Source: Bacteroidota bacterium
GTDB taxonomy: Bacteria > Bacteroidota > Bacteroidia > Bacteroidales > Dysgonomonadaceae
Length of the DNA stretch: 64,000 bases
Assembly: GCA_023399295.1 (NCBI GenBank)
Contig: JAEWQF010000019.1
Coordinates: forward strand, 1-64,000
Direction of reading: 5' to 3'
Shown here: positions 50,830 through 60,128 of the stretch, one piece after another
Position numbering within the stretch: position 1 is the first letter of the stretch
Layout of the letters: each line of letters begins with the position of its first letter
Notes under the pieces: model-generated
The model's input: the letters and a program-made list of their open reading frames with translations, nothing else
Databases searched by the model: none
Told to the model about the DNA's origin: nothing
Made by a program: the position numbers and the translations under genes

Positions 50830-52035
50830 TCAATAACCATGCAGGAAGATACCGATGTCAGAGAGTGGGAAGTTGAAATGAGACGCCACATAACGATTCA
50901 CCATCTTTCCGGTGTAGAGGTAAAAACCGGCAGCAAAACCGCGGTCGAACCGTGCAAAGTGGGGTATTCCACCACAATCACCCATCGCCGTGAAGAGTGT
51001 GAAGAAGATGTTGCTCAGGGCAATGGAAGCTGATCGCCCCACGCGAGCGCTGAGGCTCATCTCGCAAAAATGAAGCACCCCGAATTTTTCAAATACCGGG
51101 GGGTGATGTGCCAGACATGCCTCCATGGTGGTCTCAAAACATCCCCCCTGTGCCATTCGCAGGTCGATGACCAGTGATCCCTTTTTCATCTCTCTGATCA
51201 GATCGGCAGAGATACGGTAGAAATGACTTTTGTTGATGTACTGCATGGCACCGATCACCACATCGGCTGAGTGGAACACATTGCGCAGTACGTTGGGTTG
51301 CAGGGTCGAGGTGAAGAGGGAAGCGCTCAATTCGTGGCGTATGGTTCGCAACTTCGCGATGTCATTGTCGAACACCTTCACAGAGGCACCCAGTGCCAGG
51401 GCGGCCCGTGCCGCCATGGTGCCGGCAACCCCTGCACCGATAATGACCACCTCTGTGGGTGAGACCCCGGGCACACCACCCAGCAAGATTCCTTTTCCCC
51501 CATGGGCATTGCTCAACAGTTCAGCTGCCAGGGTGATGGATGATGCTCCTTCTATTTCAGAAATGGCTGTCACAAATGGTGACACACCACTCTGGTCGTA
51601 GAGCAGTTCATAGGCCAGTGCGTTGATTTTCTTCACCGCCATCAGCTCAAGGAGTGAGGCCGAGAGCTTATGCAGATAGAGAAACGAGAAAACGGTGCTG
51701 CGTGGGCGCATCATCTCCACCTCCTCCTCGGTGGGTGGCATGATCTTGAGGATCAGATCGGCCTGAAACACCTCTGCCGCGCTCTCCATGATCTCGGCCC
51801 CCGATTCGGCGTAGTAACTGTCGGAATAGTTAATTGTCAATCCGGCTCCGGCTTCAAGCAACACCCTGTAACCGGCCGACACCAACAGTGCCACTGTCTC
51901 GGGTGTGAGTGCCAGGCGTCGCTCCGCTTCGTCCTTTTCACGTGGGATACCGATCACGGTGGTGAAACGGGGATTGCCTGTTTTCTGCTGTTGCTCCCTG
52001 ACAAAAAAGGAAGTGCTTTTTAACGGGTCATACAT
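50830..52035 (-). CDS. Alanine dehydrogenase
   Basis: 401 residues. AlaDh/PNT N-terminal domain with I-G-I-P-R-E-K-D-E-A-E-R-R-L-A-L-T-P (catalytic Arg/Lys region) and L-Y-L-H-K-L; NAD-binding V-V-I-I-G-A-G-V-A-G-T-M-A-A-R-A-A near 192; later D-L-R-M-A-Q-G-G-C-F-E-T-T. L-alanine + NAD to pyruvate + NH4. It could also be a lysine/saccharopine relative, but length and motifs favour alanine. Overlap-free, 3 bases after aroK on the same strand. Confidence 0.82.
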   Translation of the reverse strand: MYDPLKSTSFFVREQQQKTGNPRFTTVIGIPREKDEAERRLALTPETVALLVSAGYRVLLEAGAGLTINYSDSYYAESGAEIMESAAEVFQADLILKIMPPTEEEVEMMRPRSTVFSFLYLHKLSASLLELMAVKKINALAYELLYDQSGVSPFVTAISEIEGASSITLAAELLSNAHGGKGILLGGVPGVSPTEVVIIGAGVAGTMAARAALALGASVKVFDNDIAKLRTIRHELSASLFTSTLQPNVLRNVFHSADVVIGAMQYINKSHFYRISADLIREMKKGSLVIDLRMAQGGCFETTMEACLAHHPPVFEKFGVLHFCEMSLSARVGRSASIALSNIFFTLFTAMGDCGGIPHFARFDRGFAAGFYLYTGKMVNRYVASHFNFPLSDIGIFLHGY

Positions 52036-52038
52036 GGT

Positions 52039-52575
52039 TTATCTTTTCCAGTTATTCAATCGTTCTGCGATGGCGTGAACCGTCAGATGGATCTCTTCCT
52101 TGGTGATCATGTGATCGGTGCGGAAGATGATTGCTGCCTTGTTGTAATAACGTTCACGCTCAGTCAAATGTTCCCGGATAAAGGGCACCAGTTCCTCCGG
52201 TTTCTTGCTACTGAGGATGGGCCGTACCGTTTTGGATGCAAGCAGGCGGGCTGCCAGCTCCTCCGGTTCGGCCTGGATGTATACGGTGACACCTGCCCGG
52301 TTCATCACCTCCATGTTGTCGAAGAAGCAGGGAGCACCACCACCTGTTGAGACCAGCACATCTTCGAAATCAGCCACCTCCAGCAACACCTGCCGTTCTA
52401 TGTTGCGAAACTGTTCCTCACCCTTTTCTGCAAACAGTTCGGCGATTGTCTTGTGGTATTTGCTCTGGATGTGGGCATCGAGGTCGATAAAGGAAAGTGA
52501 CAGCAATTGTGCCAGTCGCTTGCCAATGGTGCTCTTACCACACCCCATGTATCCTATTAGAAAGATCCGTTCCAT
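52039..52575 (-). CDS. aroK: Shikimate kinase
   Basis: 178 residues. P-loop G-Y-M-G-C-G-K-S-T-I-G-K (8-19), shikimate-binding D-L-D-A-H and F-R-N-I-E (Arg57 region), and S-T-G-G-G-A-P-C. It phosphorylates shikimate in the chorismate pathway. It is followed immediately by the alanine dehydrogenase gene and preceded by the octanucleotide array. Confidence 0.94.
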   Translation of the reverse strand: MERIFLIGYMGCGKSTIGKRLAQLLSLSFIDLDAHIQSKYHKTIAELFAEKGEEQFRNIERQVLLEVADFEDVLVSTGGGAPCFFDNMEVMNRAGVTVYIQAEPEELAARLLASKTVRPILSSKKPEELVPFIREHLTERERYYNKAAIIFRTDHMITKEEIHLTVHAIAERLNNWKR

Positions 52576-52632
52576 TTATTATAGCAATTAGCTTTCAGCT
52601 TTTTATAAACTATAAACCGATTATCATGTATC

Positions 52633-52724
52633 AACTTACTAACCTACTAACCTACTAACCTACTAACCTACTAACCTACTAACCTACTAACCTACTAACC
52701 TACTAACCTACTAACCTACTAACC
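52633..52724. repeat. Octanucleotide tandem array (AACCTACT, ten perfect units)
   Basis: Units run perfectly from 52641 to 52720, with a one-mismatch unit AACTTACT before and a half unit AACC after. It fills the gap between the cardiolipin synthase 3' end (only 3 bases away) and aroK. Non-coding and prone to copy-number change. Confidence 0.95.
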
Positions 52725-52727
52725 GTT

Positions 52728-54152
52728 TTATAACAGCGGGGCAAAGAGGCGCAACAACGACTCCAGAAAACGCCTGGTGAATGGGCGCTTATTCCATTCT
52801 TTCAACGAGAGCTGGTCACAATTGCGCTGATCTTCTGTAAAGATAGCCAAAGCCTGGGATGCAACCTCCATGTCATAGATAAATGCTTCTATCTCAAAAT
52901 TCTGTTCAAAGCTGCGGGTGTCGAAATTGGCAGAACCGATCAGGGTGAGCGATTCATCGAAGAGCATCAGCTTGGAGTGGAGGAAACCCTCGCGGTAGAG
53001 ATAGACCTTCACTCCCGACTGTAGCATGTGCGCGATGAAGGAGTGGGAAGCCAGCTGAACCAGAGCCATGTCGGAGCGGAGGGAGAGCATGAGCCGCACA
53101 TCCACGCCACGGATAGCGGCAGCTTGCAGTGCATCTGTCATCGCCTCGGGCGGGAAGAAGTAGGGTGTCTGGATGAAGATCGACCGTTCGGCACCGTAGA
53201 TGGCCTGCATGATGCCATGTGACAACTCGTTCTCCTCGCTCACAGGCCCGCTGTTGACGATCTGCATCAGCGTATCGCCACAGTTGTCAAGCAGCGGAAA
53301 ATAGTTGCGGGAGGTGATCAGCGTCTGCGAAACAAAGAACCAGTCGATCAGGAAAACCGACTGCATCCCCTGAACCCCCTTACCCTCGATGCGGGCATGG
53401 GTGTCGCGCCAGGCACCCCATTCCAGTCCCTTGAGGTAGCGGTCGGCGATGTTCATGCCACCCAAGTAGCCAATCTCACCGTCGATGACGATGATCTTGC
53501 GGTGTGTCCTGTAGTTGAGTCGGGATGTGAGTGAGGGCAGTGTCAGCTTCAAAAAAGGCTCCACCTCTATTCCTTCCATGCGGTACGCCTCGAAGTAGGA
53601 TTTGCCTGTTTTGCGGGAACCGAAGCTGTCGTAGATGATGCGTATCTCCACCCCTTCCCGGGCCTTGCGGATCAGTGCTTCCTGCAGTTTCATGCCGATC
53701 TCATCGTCGGTGAGCACAAAATATTCAATGTGGATGTGCCTGCGGGCCTGGGCAATATCGACAAAGAGACGATCGAACTTCTCTCTAGCATGGGTAAAAA
53801 GTGTCACCCTGTTTCCTCCCAGCATGGGGTTATAATCCATGCGCCGCAGCAGGTTGATCAGGTTCGCGTACGCTTGCGGGTAGCTTTGCTCGACCGGTGT
53901 CTCCATCTCATCCAGCGGTCTTTTCTTCAGCTTACTGTACATGCGGCGTGAGATGACATACCTTCGGGTGGTGTCCTGCCCGAAGATGGCATACCAGATG
54001 ATGCCTATCACAGGCAAAAAGAGTACCGCCAGCACCCATGCCACTGTTTTGATGGGGTTCCTGTTCTCAGTGATCACCACCACCACGATACCCACCACCG
54101 TGAGCAGGTAGAGGATTTCAACGAGGAGGATCACTGTATTGTTCAGGGACAT
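52728..54152 (-). CDS. cls: Cardiolipin synthase (phospholipase D type)
   Basis: 474 residues from the ATG at 54152. Two N-terminal TM helices (about 5-25 and 37-58), then two HKD motifs: H-R-K-I-I-V-I-D-G-E-I-G-Y-L-G-G-M-N and H-S-K-L-M-L-F-D-E-S-L-T-L-I-G-S-A-N-F-D. It condenses two phosphatidylglycerols to cardiolipin in the inner membrane. The gene ends 3 bases before the octamer array. It follows rsgA by 2 bases. Confidence 0.92.
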   Translation of the reverse strand: MSLNNTVILLVEILYLLTVVGIVVVVITENRNPIKTVAWVLAVLFLPVIGIIWYAIFGQDTTRRYVISRRMYSKLKKRPLDEMETPVEQSYPQAYANLINLLRRMDYNPMLGGNRVTLFTHAREKFDRLFVDIAQARRHIHIEYFVLTDDEIGMKLQEALIRKAREGVEIRIIYDSFGSRKTGKSYFEAYRMEGIEVEPFLKLTLPSLTSRLNYRTHRKIIVIDGEIGYLGGMNIADRYLKGLEWGAWRDTHARIEGKGVQGMQSVFLIDWFFVSQTLITSRNYFPLLDNCGDTLMQIVNSGPVSEENELSHGIMQAIYGAERSIFIQTPYFFPPEAMTDALQAAAIRGVDVRLMLSLRSDMALVQLASHSFIAHMLQSGVKVYLYREGFLHSKLMLFDESLTLIGSANFDTRSFEQNFEIEAFIYDMEVASQALAIFTEDQRNCDQLSLKEWNKRPFTRRFLESLLRLFAPLL

Positions 54153-54154
54153 GG

Positions 54155-55117
54155 TTACAAACGGTATTTTCCTTCGCGGATGTCTTCCATTATGTTGAGG
54201 TAGGAATGATAGCGGCTCTCGCTGATGCGGTGCTCCTCCACAGCGCGACGCACGGCACATTCCGGTTCATTGAGATGAAGGCAATTGTGATAACGGCATT
54301 GCTTTGACATCCGGAATATCTCCGGGAAATAATGTGACACTTCGGCGGCAACCATGTCGATGGTTCCAAAGCCCTTGATGCCGGGGGTGTCGATGATGAA
54401 GCCGCCATTGGCCAGCTCAATCATCTCCGAGAAGGTGGTGGTGTGCATCCCCTTCTGGTGGTAGCCGGATATCTCCCTTACCTTCTGAACGGCATCTCCG
54501 CGGAGCATGTTGACGATTGTCGACTTTCCCACGCCGGAGTGTCCCGCCAGCAACACGATGATCCCGTTTGTGAGTGCCACCAGTTCCTCACTGCCCTGAC
54601 CGGTAAGCATCGAACTAGTCAGACAGGAATAGCCGATGCTGGAGTAGAGATGGATCAATCCCCGCAGGTACTCCCGGTCATCGTCATCGTAGCGGTCTAT
54701 CTTGTTGAAAAGCAAGGTCACCGGTACCGAGTAGGCTTCTGCAGTTACCAGAAAACGGTCGATGAAGACGGTGGTGGTCTCCGGGTAGCGCAGTGTGATG
54801 CAGAGCAATGCCCTGTCGATGTTGGCAGCCAGGATATGGACCTGTTTGGAGAGGTTGGAAGCACGCCGCACGATGTAGTTCTTCCGATCGAAAATCTCGG
54901 TGATGAAGGCAGTCCCGTCGGGGTTCACTTCGAGGCTCACCCTGTCGCCCACCACCACAGGGCTGGTGCTTCTTATGCCCTTCAGACGGAAGTTGCCCTT
55001 GGCACGGCTTTGCAGGTCGTTGCCCTGTTCATCGCGCACCAGGTAGATGTTGCCGGTATTTCGGATCACCAGACCACTGCGTTGTTGCAGTCGCTCCTCG
55101 CCGCAGGCTGATGCCAT
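54155..55117 (-). CDS. rsgA: Ribosome small-subunit-dependent GTPase RsgA
   Basis: 320 residues from the ATG at 55117 (a TTG one codon upstream would overlap frr more). OB fold, then circularly permuted GTPase motifs: N-K-I-D near 150, [10 protein letters not shown] near 202, D-T-P-G-I-K-G-F, and a zinc finger [14 protein letters not shown]. It checks late 30S assembly. The stop codon of frr and its start codon share one base (TGATG). Confidence 0.93.
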   Translation of the reverse strand: MASACGEERLQQRSGLVIRNTGNIYLVRDEQGNDLQSRAKGNFRLKGIRSTSPVVVGDRVSLEVNPDGTAFITEIFDRKNYIVRRASNLSKQVHILAANIDRALLCITLRYPETTTVFIDRFLVTAEAYSVPVTLLFNKIDRYDDDDREYLRGLIHLYSSIGYSCLTSSMLTGQGSEELVALTNGIIVLLAGHSGVGKSTIVNMLRGDAVQKVREISGYHQKGMHTTTFSEMIELANGGFIIDTPGIKGFGTIDMVAAEVSHYFPEIFRMSKQCRYHNCLHLNEPECAVRRAVEEHRISESRYHSYLNIMEDIREGKYRL

Positions 55118-55674
55118 CAAACAGTCAGTATTTCTTTCTCTTTTTCGGCGAACATCTCATCCACCTTCCGGATGTACTTGTCGTGCAGCTTCTGCAGTTC
55201 AGCTTCACCATCCTTACCCATATCTTCGGGCAAACCCTCTTTCACTGCTTTCTTCAAGGCATCGATTCCTTCACGGCGGGCATTGCGGATGCTGATCTTC
55301 GCCTCTTCGGCCTCATGCTTTGTTTGTTTTACCAGCTGGCGGCGGCGCTCCTCGGTAAGGGGTGGAATGCCCAGACGGATCACCTCGCCATTGTTCTCGG
55401 GTGTGATACCCACATCGGAGTCGAGAATCGCTTTCTCTACCACCTTGAGCATCGGCTTCTCCCAAGGCTGTACCATGATGGTCTTGGCGTCGGGTGTGGT
55501 GACAGTAGCCACGTTTGAGAGAGGCACATGGCTGCCGTAATACTCCACACGGATGCCGTCGAGGATGTGTGCGTTGGCGCGTCCGGCCCGGATACGGGAG
55601 AAGGTCTCATCCAGAAACTCGAGGGTCATTTTCATCTGCTCCTCGGCCTCATTTCTGATTGTTGTTGGTTCCAT
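55117..55674 (-). CDS. frr: Ribosome recycling factor
   Basis: 185 residues from the ATG at 55674. The R-A-G-R-A-N hinge near 32, P-W-E-K-P-M-L-K, and R-L-x-I-P-x-L-T-E-E-R-R-R-x-L are diagnostic. It releases the 50S subunit with EF-G after termination. The longer in-frame extension precedes the -7 box. It lies downstream of pyrH, a near-universal order. Confidence 0.94.
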   Translation of the reverse strand: MEPTTIRNEAEEQMKMTLEFLDETFSRIRAGRANAHILDGIRVEYYGSHVPLSNVATVTTPDAKTIMVQPWEKPMLKVVEKAILDSDVGITPENNGEVIRLGIPPLTEERRRQLVKQTKHEAEEAKISIRNARREGIDALKKAVKEGLPEDMGKDGEAELQKLHDKYIRKVDEMFAEKEKEILTV

Positions 55675-55700
55675 AACGATCTTAATAATTGTATTACCGG

Positions 55701-55708
55701 CAAAAATA
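55701..55708 (-). promoter_or_regulatory. -7 box TATTTTTG for frr
   Basis: Minus-strand TATTTTTG fits TAnnTTTG, 26 bases before the frr ATG; it suggests frr-rsgA-cls can start separately from pyrH. Confidence 0.5.
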
Positions 55709-55729
55709 GTCAAAACTTTTGAAAGGATG

Positions 55730-56437
55730 CTACAAATGGACCAAAGTACCGATCGGCTCGCCATCGAGCACCCTGTTGAGGTTGCCATAGCTGTCCATGT
55801 CGAACACCACGACAGGCAGGTTGTTTTCGCGGCAAAGGGTGGTGGCGGTCAGGTCCATCACCTTCAGCCCCCGTTTGTAGATCTCATCGAAGGTGATGGT
55901 GTTGAATTTCGTCGCGGAGGGGTCCTTCTCCGGGTCAGCGGTATAGACACCGTCGACCCTGGTACCCTTGAACATGGCATCGGCTTCAATCTCTACGCCT
56001 CTCAGTACGGAGGCGGTGTCGGTGGTGAAGAAGGGGTTGCCGGTACCGCCTGCGATGATTGCCACCTCCCCCTGTTCCATCGACTCGATGGCTTTCCACT
56101 TCGAGTAGAGCTCACCCACAGGTTCCATACGTATGGCGGTGAAAACACGGTTGCGCTGTCCTATCGCGGTGAGGGCCGAGCTGAGTGCCAGGCTGTTGAT
56201 TGCGGTAGCTAGCATCCCCATCTGATCTCCCTTCACCCTGTCGAATCCCTTGTCGGTGCCGCTCAGGCCGCGAAAAATGTTGCCACCCCCGATCACGATG
56301 CCGATCTCAATTCCTTTTGCAGCTGCCTCACGAATCTGTGTGGCATAGTCCTCAAGCCGTTTCTCGTCGATACCATACTGTTTCTCACCCATGAGCGACT
56401 CGCCGCTCAACTTCAATAAAATTCGTTTGTATTGCAT
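55730..56437 (-). CDS. pyrH: UMP kinase
   Basis: 235 residues. [11 protein letters not shown] (5-15), [33 protein letters not shown] are the amino-acid-kinase-fold UMP kinase motifs. UMP + ATP to UDP + ADP. 27 bases after birA. Confidence 0.95.
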   Translation of the reverse strand: MQYKRILLKLSGESLMGEKQYGIDEKRLEDYATQIREAAAKGIEIGIVIGGGNIFRGLSGTDKGFDRVKGDQMGMLATAINSLALSSALTAIGQRNRVFTAIRMEPVGELYSKWKAIESMEQGEVAIIAGGTGNPFFTTDTASVLRGVEIEADAMFKGTRVDGVYTADPEKDPSATKFNTITFDEIYKRGLKVMDLTATTLCRENNLPVVVFDMDSYGNLNRVLDGEPIGTLVHL

Positions 56438-56464
56438 TTTTATCAGTTATCAGTTATCCGTTTT

Positions 56465-57217
56465 TTATTCGACAAAAGAGACCTCCTTGAAAGCATAGGT
56501 GCGCTCCTCGTCGCTGTCGAGCGTGCGGAGCACCAGGTGGCCGGATGAAAGCACCGTCTCAATTTTCGCTTTGAAAAGAGCGTTGCTGTCTTCAAACCAG
56601 TAGTAGTCGTTCACCCTGTAGAGGTCGAGCATGTACTCATCCTCGATGGCAGTAACCAGGCCCTCCTGCAGATCCCTGTAGAGCAGGAAGAACTCGCGCA
56701 TGAACAGTTCCAGCAGATGTTCCCTGTCGTGCAATGTTCCTGTGATCTGCCGTAGCGAAACAGGGTTTGCCAATTCGAGGGGAAAGATCTGCTGGTTGAC
56801 GTTGAGACCGATACCGATCACCGAGTTGTCTATCTCCTTACCCTGGATGTCATTCTCAATGAGGATGCCGGCAATCTTCTTATCCTTCCAGTAGATGTCA
56901 TTGGGCCATTTGATGCGGATGTCGTTGACGAAGGAATCGAGCAGGTTTTTGAGGGCCAGCGAGGTGATGCGTGACAGGATGAACGATTCGTTGGCCGGCA
57001 GCTGACGCGGGTAGATAAGCAGGCTGAAGAGGAGGTTGTCGCCTCTGCCGGAGTACCAGCTGTTGCCCATCTGTCCTCGTCCCCCCGTCTGGTAATCGGC
57101 GATCACCAACGAACCCTCTTCCGGCCGTTCCTCCCTTACCAGTTGCTTCAGGTAACGATTGGTGGAGTCGACCTCCTCCAGCCGGATGATCCGTCGTTCA
57201 TTGCTCAGTTGTTCCAT
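56465..57217 (-). CDS. birA: Biotin--[acetyl-CoA-carboxylase] ligase
   Basis: 250 residues, without the N-terminal HTH, so a pure ligase. Biotin/ATP site: T-G-G-R-G-Q-M-G-N-S-W near 46 and K-W-P-N-D-I-Y-W near 102, then G-I-G-L-N-V-N-Q. It biotinylates carboxylase carriers. Unusually for this window it has a strong Shine-Dalgarno AGGAGG (57224-57229) six bases before its ATG, inside the tail of the YjbR gene, with which it overlaps by 20 bases. Confidence 0.92.
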   Translation of the reverse strand: MEQLSNERRIIRLEEVDSTNRYLKQLVREERPEEGSLVIADYQTGGRGQMGNSWYSGRGDNLLFSLLIYPRQLPANESFILSRITSLALKNLLDSFVNDIRIKWPNDIYWKDKKIAGILIENDIQGKEIDNSVIGIGLNVNQQIFPLELANPVSLRQITGTLHDREHLLELFMREFFLLYRDLQEGLVTAIEDEYMLDLYRVNDYYWFEDSNALFKAKIETVLSSGHLVLRTLDSDEERTYAFKEVSFVE

Positions 57218-57563
57218 AATAATCCTCCTGTTTTTTTTTGGGCAGTTTTCCTATCACCTGCGCTACCGAATGGTTGATCCATCGTTTCAGTGCATCGTCG
57301 TCCATGTCACCACCGAGCCAGATCCTGTTCCAGTAGGTTTTGTTCATATGAAAAGCAGCCTCCACACACGCATGTTGTTCACGAAGGCGCAGCGCCTCTT
57401 CCGGATCGCACTTAAGGGTGATGCTGCAACGCTCCTCGTCGGTGGGGATCAGTGCAAACATCTTGCCCATCACCTTCATCACGATGGTCACCTCATCGAA
57501 TGGGGTGGTTGCTTCCGCACCCTTCACCGAAAGACAATAGTCATAGAGCTCCTCGATATTCAT
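57198..57563 (-). CDS. MmcQ/YjbR family protein
   Basis: 121 residues. G-A-E-A-T-T-P-F-D-E near 14 and V-M-G-K-M-F-A-L-I, then Y-W-N-R-I-W-L near 78, match MmcQ/YjbR, a small cytoplasmic fold proposed to bind DNA. A run of nine A on the coding strand (57231-57239) lies in its C-terminal codons; slippage there would change only the tail. Overlaps birA by 20 bases. Confidence 0.88.
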   Translation of the reverse strand: MNIEELYDYCLSVKGAEATTPFDEVTIVMKVMGKMFALIPTDEERCSITLKCDPEEALRLREQHACVEAAFHMNKTYWNRIWLGGDMDDDALKRWINHSVAQVIGKLPKKKQEDYYGTTEQ

Positions 57564-57628
57564 CTCTCCCTGTTTTGCTGATTCATCTCACATTGCATGT
57601 CATACTCCCGAGGCCCACGATGAGATGA

Positions 57629-57988
57629 TCAGAATGAAACAAAAGCATCCTCTATGTGTTCCAGGTTGTAACGTTCTCCTTCCCAGATGATGGCAACGAT
57701 GTCGAAGCGTGCCGGCAGGTCTATCCGGTGGGCGATCAGATAGTGGTGTGCAGCCTGTATCATGCGCCGCATGCGTTGTCTGTTCACAAAGCTCTCAGGA
57801 TCGCCCCATTCTGTGGATCGTCGTGTCTTCACCTCCACAAAGACAACATAGCCCCTGTGTGTGGTGATGACATCGATCTCATATCCGTGTAGCCGCCAGT
57901 TCTTTTCCAGGATATGGTGTCCATTCGACTCCAGATAACTCACCGCAGCCGCTTCACCCTGATGTCCCAGTTCGTTGTGTTGCGCCAT
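57629..57988 (-). CDS. YraN/UPF0102 family nuclease-like protein
   Basis: 119 residues. G-E-A-A-A-V-S-Y-L-E-S-N-G near 11 and G-Y-E-I-D-V-I ... V-F-V-E-V-K-T-R are the restriction-endonuclease-like core (E-D-ExK pattern) of UPF0102. Proposed Holliday-junction resolvase-like role; not established. 65 bases upstream of the YjbR gene. Confidence 0.88.
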   Translation of the reverse strand: MAQHNELGHQGEAAAVSYLESNGHHILEKNWRLHGYEIDVITTHRGYVVFVEVKTRRSTEWGDPESFVNRQRMRRMIQAAHHYLIAHRIDLPARFDIVAIIWEGERYNLEHIEDAFVSF

Positions 57989-58028
57989 GCCTTATCCGTC
58001 TGAAAAGCCCATAAATGTTGTAAAAATA

Positions 58029-58036
58029 CAAATTTA
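58029..58036 (-). promoter_or_regulatory. -7 box TAAATTTG for the YraN gene
   Basis: Minus-strand TAAATTTG fits TAnnTTTG, 40 bases before the YraN ATG. Confidence 0.4.
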
Positions 58037-58155
58037 GGAGTGAAAAAGTTCCTTTTGCTGAAAATATTTTGTTTTTTTGCATCAGCAAAGGAAAGGCGTT
58101 TCAGATGTGGCCCAAAACCGATCTGTAACATCCGGTAACCGAAGGATATTTTTTG

Positions 58156-58380
58156 ATGGCCACAAAAAAATACAAGCTACAGGGGAAAGTGAAACCGCGC
58201 GTAAAAAAAGCGGTCTTCATGCTCAGCGACGAAGAGCAAAAACTCATTCTGTTCTATCTGAAGAAATACAGGATCACCAACCGCTCCCGATGGTATCGTG
58301 AGACGGTGCTCAACCACATCCTGAAGAACATGGAACAGGATTACCCCACCCTCTTTGAAGAAAACGAAATGCGCCGATAG
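58156..58380 (+). CDS. Small basic protein, unknown (tadA neighbour)
   Basis: 74 residues from the ATG at 58156 (a TTG one codon upstream is weaker). Very basic N-terminus (K-K-Y-K-L-Q-G-K-V-K-P-R-V-K-K-A), then helices F-M-L-S-D-E-E-Q-K-L-I-L-F-Y-L-K-K-Y and N-R-S-R-W-Y-R-E-T-V-L. The size and helix pattern resemble ribbon-helix-helix or other small DNA-binding proteins, but no family is certain. It precedes tadA by 35 bases. Confidence 0.65.
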   Translation: MATKKYKLQGKVKPRVKKAVFMLSDEEQKLILFYLKKYRITNRSRWYRETVLNHILKNMEQDYPTLFEENEMRR

Positions 58381-58415
58381 CGCATCACTTTTTATCACAC
58401 ACTGATCAGTCACGT

Positions 58416-58853
58416 ATGATGCTGGACGACAACTATTTCATGCGACAGGCACTGCAGGAGGCGCAAACAGCGTTTCAACAGGATGAGGTGCCGGTGGGTG
58501 CCGTGGTGGTAGCCGGTCAGCGCATCATTGCCCGCACGCACAACCTCACCGAGTTGCTGCACGATGTGACAGCACATGCCGAGATGCAGGCAATCACCGC
58601 GGCGGCGAACATACTGGGTGGCAAGTACCTGACCGACTGCACGCTCTACGTGACGGTTGAACCTTGCCCCATGTGTGCCGGTGCGCTGCGCTGGGCACAA
58701 TTGTCGCGCCTGGTATATGGTGCGGCGGATGAGAAGAGAGGGTATACCCGGTTTGCAGGAGATCTGTTGCATCCCAAAACCGACGTGACAGGCGGGGTGA
58801 TGGAGGAAGAATGCAGTGAGCTGATGAGACGGTTCTTCGCCCAGAGGCGTTAA
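58416..58853 (+). CDS. tadA: tRNA adenosine(34) deaminase
   Basis: 145 residues. Zinc motif H-A-E-M-Q-A-I (near 52) and P-C-P-M-C-A-G-A-L (near 82), with N-L-T-E and the C-terminal F-F-A-Q-R-R. It deaminates the wobble A of tRNA-Arg to inosine. ATG-ATG tandem start at 58416/58419. Confidence 0.92.
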   Translation: MMLDDNYFMRQALQEAQTAFQQDEVPVGAVVVAGQRIIARTHNLTELLHDVTAHAEMQAITAAANILGGKYLTDCTLYVTVEPCPMCAGALRWAQLSRLVYGAADEKRGYTRFAGDLLHPKTDVTGGVMEEECSELMRRFFAQRR

Positions 58854-58912
58854 ATTATCAAAAACGGGCACAACTTTATCCGGAGTGCGGCCTCATATCG
58901 CACTGTATGCAT

Positions 58913-58920
58913 TATATTTG
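58913..58920 (+). promoter_or_regulatory. -7 box TATATTTG for the 58939 gene
   Basis: Perfect TAnnTTTG, 18 bases before the ATG at 58939; it fixes the shorter start. Confidence 0.5.
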
Positions 58921-58938
58921 AGGTTTAAATCACTTGCT

Positions 58939-59349
58939 ATGAAACGAATCATCATTGCAGCCCTGTTGGTTGGCTTGTATGTTGTCAATCTGAGTTCACA
59001 GCAACAAGAACTCTTTCAACTACCGGGCGACAGCATCCCCCGAAGACTACCCCCCTTCCGTTTGGAGGGTACCGACACACTCCGTTTCAATCCTGGAGAT
59101 ACCATTCCCCTACCCTTGTGGAACCAACATCTGGCACAACAGAAAACAGATGAACTGTTGGTGATTCAGTCACCATTTGATGGGATGCCCATCGTGGTAC
59201 CGCCAGGCAACACTTTTCACCTGATTGTCACCAGGCCCGACGCCACCTATCACTATCATTCGCGCAACCTCGGCGAAGAGGAGCAAAATCCGCTTCGGGC
59301 GAGGAGGCATCCCGGCATCTATCAGATCCCACAAAAGAACCCACAATAG
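58939..59349 (+). CDS. Hypothetical exported protein
   Basis: 136 residues with a Sec signal peptide (M-K-R-I-I-I-A-A-L-L-V-G-L-Y-V-V-N-L-S-S-Q). The mature part is short, proline-rich and without cysteines (P-F-R-L-E-G-T-D-T-L-R-F-N-P-G-D, P-I-V-V-P-P-G). No family recognised. It lies between tadA and an HD hydrolase on the same strand and has its own promoter box. Confidence 0.6.
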   Translation: MKRIIIAALLVGLYVVNLSSQQQELFQLPGDSIPRRLPPFRLEGTDTLRFNPGDTIPLPLWNQHLAQQKTDELLVIQSPFDGMPIVVPPGNTFHLIVTRPDATYHYHSRNLGEEEQNPLRARRHPGIYQIPQKNPQ

Positions 59350-59418
59350 TAAACGATTTCTCCTGAAATCTGTTTAACTGGTACACTACATCCCTGGGGA
59401 CAAGTAGCAACAACAACT

Positions 59419-60009
59419 ATGGAGAAAAGACTCAGACAACAGATTGATTTTATCCTCGAGGCAGACAAACTGAAGCAGGTGATCCGCCGCAACTGGCTAG
59501 CCGACGACAGTCGGTTGGAGAACACCGCCGAACACACCTGGCATGCCATCCTGGCTGCCATGCTCTTCTTCGAGTATGCCGAAAACAGGGAGGAGCTGGA
59601 GCTACTCCACATCATCCGGATGATTACCTTGCACGACCTGGTGGAGATTGAAGCGGGAGACACCTTCATGTTCGACGAAGAGGCAAACAGGGACAAGTTC
59701 AACCGTGAGAACCAGGCGGCGAAGAAGCTGTTCACAATGCTGCCCTACGACCAGGGAAAGGAATTCTACAATTTATGGCTGGAGTTTGAAAAGGAGGAGA
59801 CCCCCAACGCCATCTTTGCGGCTGCGGTCGACAAGATCATGCCGGTATTGCTGAACACTTACAGCAACGGCACCAGCTGGCGCGAGGCGGGCATCACCGG
59901 TGAACGGGTATTTGAGACGTTGCGGTCGATCGAGAGGGGTCCCGCTAAAATGCGTGAGCTGTTGTCGGAGCTGGTTGACAAGGCACGCGAAAAAGGCAGT
60001 CTCGCATAA
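59419..60009 (+). CDS. HD-domain hydrolase (YfbR/5'-deoxynucleotidase-like)
   Basis: 196 residues. Metal ligands E-H-T-W-H (37-41) and L-H-D-L-V-E-I (72-78), the HD_3/YfbR arrangement, with D-K-I-M-P-V-L near 136. The family dephosphorylates deoxynucleoside monophosphates; substrate here not fixed. 69 bases after the exported protein. Confidence 0.85.
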   Translation: MEKRLRQQIDFILEADKLKQVIRRNWLADDSRLENTAEHTWHAILAAMLFFEYAENREELELLHIIRMITLHDLVEIEAGDTFMFDEEANRDKFNRENQAAKKLFTMLPYDQGKEFYNLWLEFEKEETPNAIFAAAVDKIMPVLLNTYSNGTSWREAGITGERVFETLRSIERGPAKMRELLSELVDKAREKGSLA

Positions 60010-60128
60010 ATTGGCCATCGATAATTGTGATCAAACAAATCAGCGGCTGTGGCGTTATAATAAATGATGCAGGAGTGTAGAAGCCTGTGGCAACAAACTC
60101 AAAAACAATTACTAAAACCGACAACAAT

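Noticed and set aside
58029..58150. Reading frame crossing the gap upstream of the small basic protein
   Set aside because: Short, no start context, and the space holds the divergent YraN promoter.
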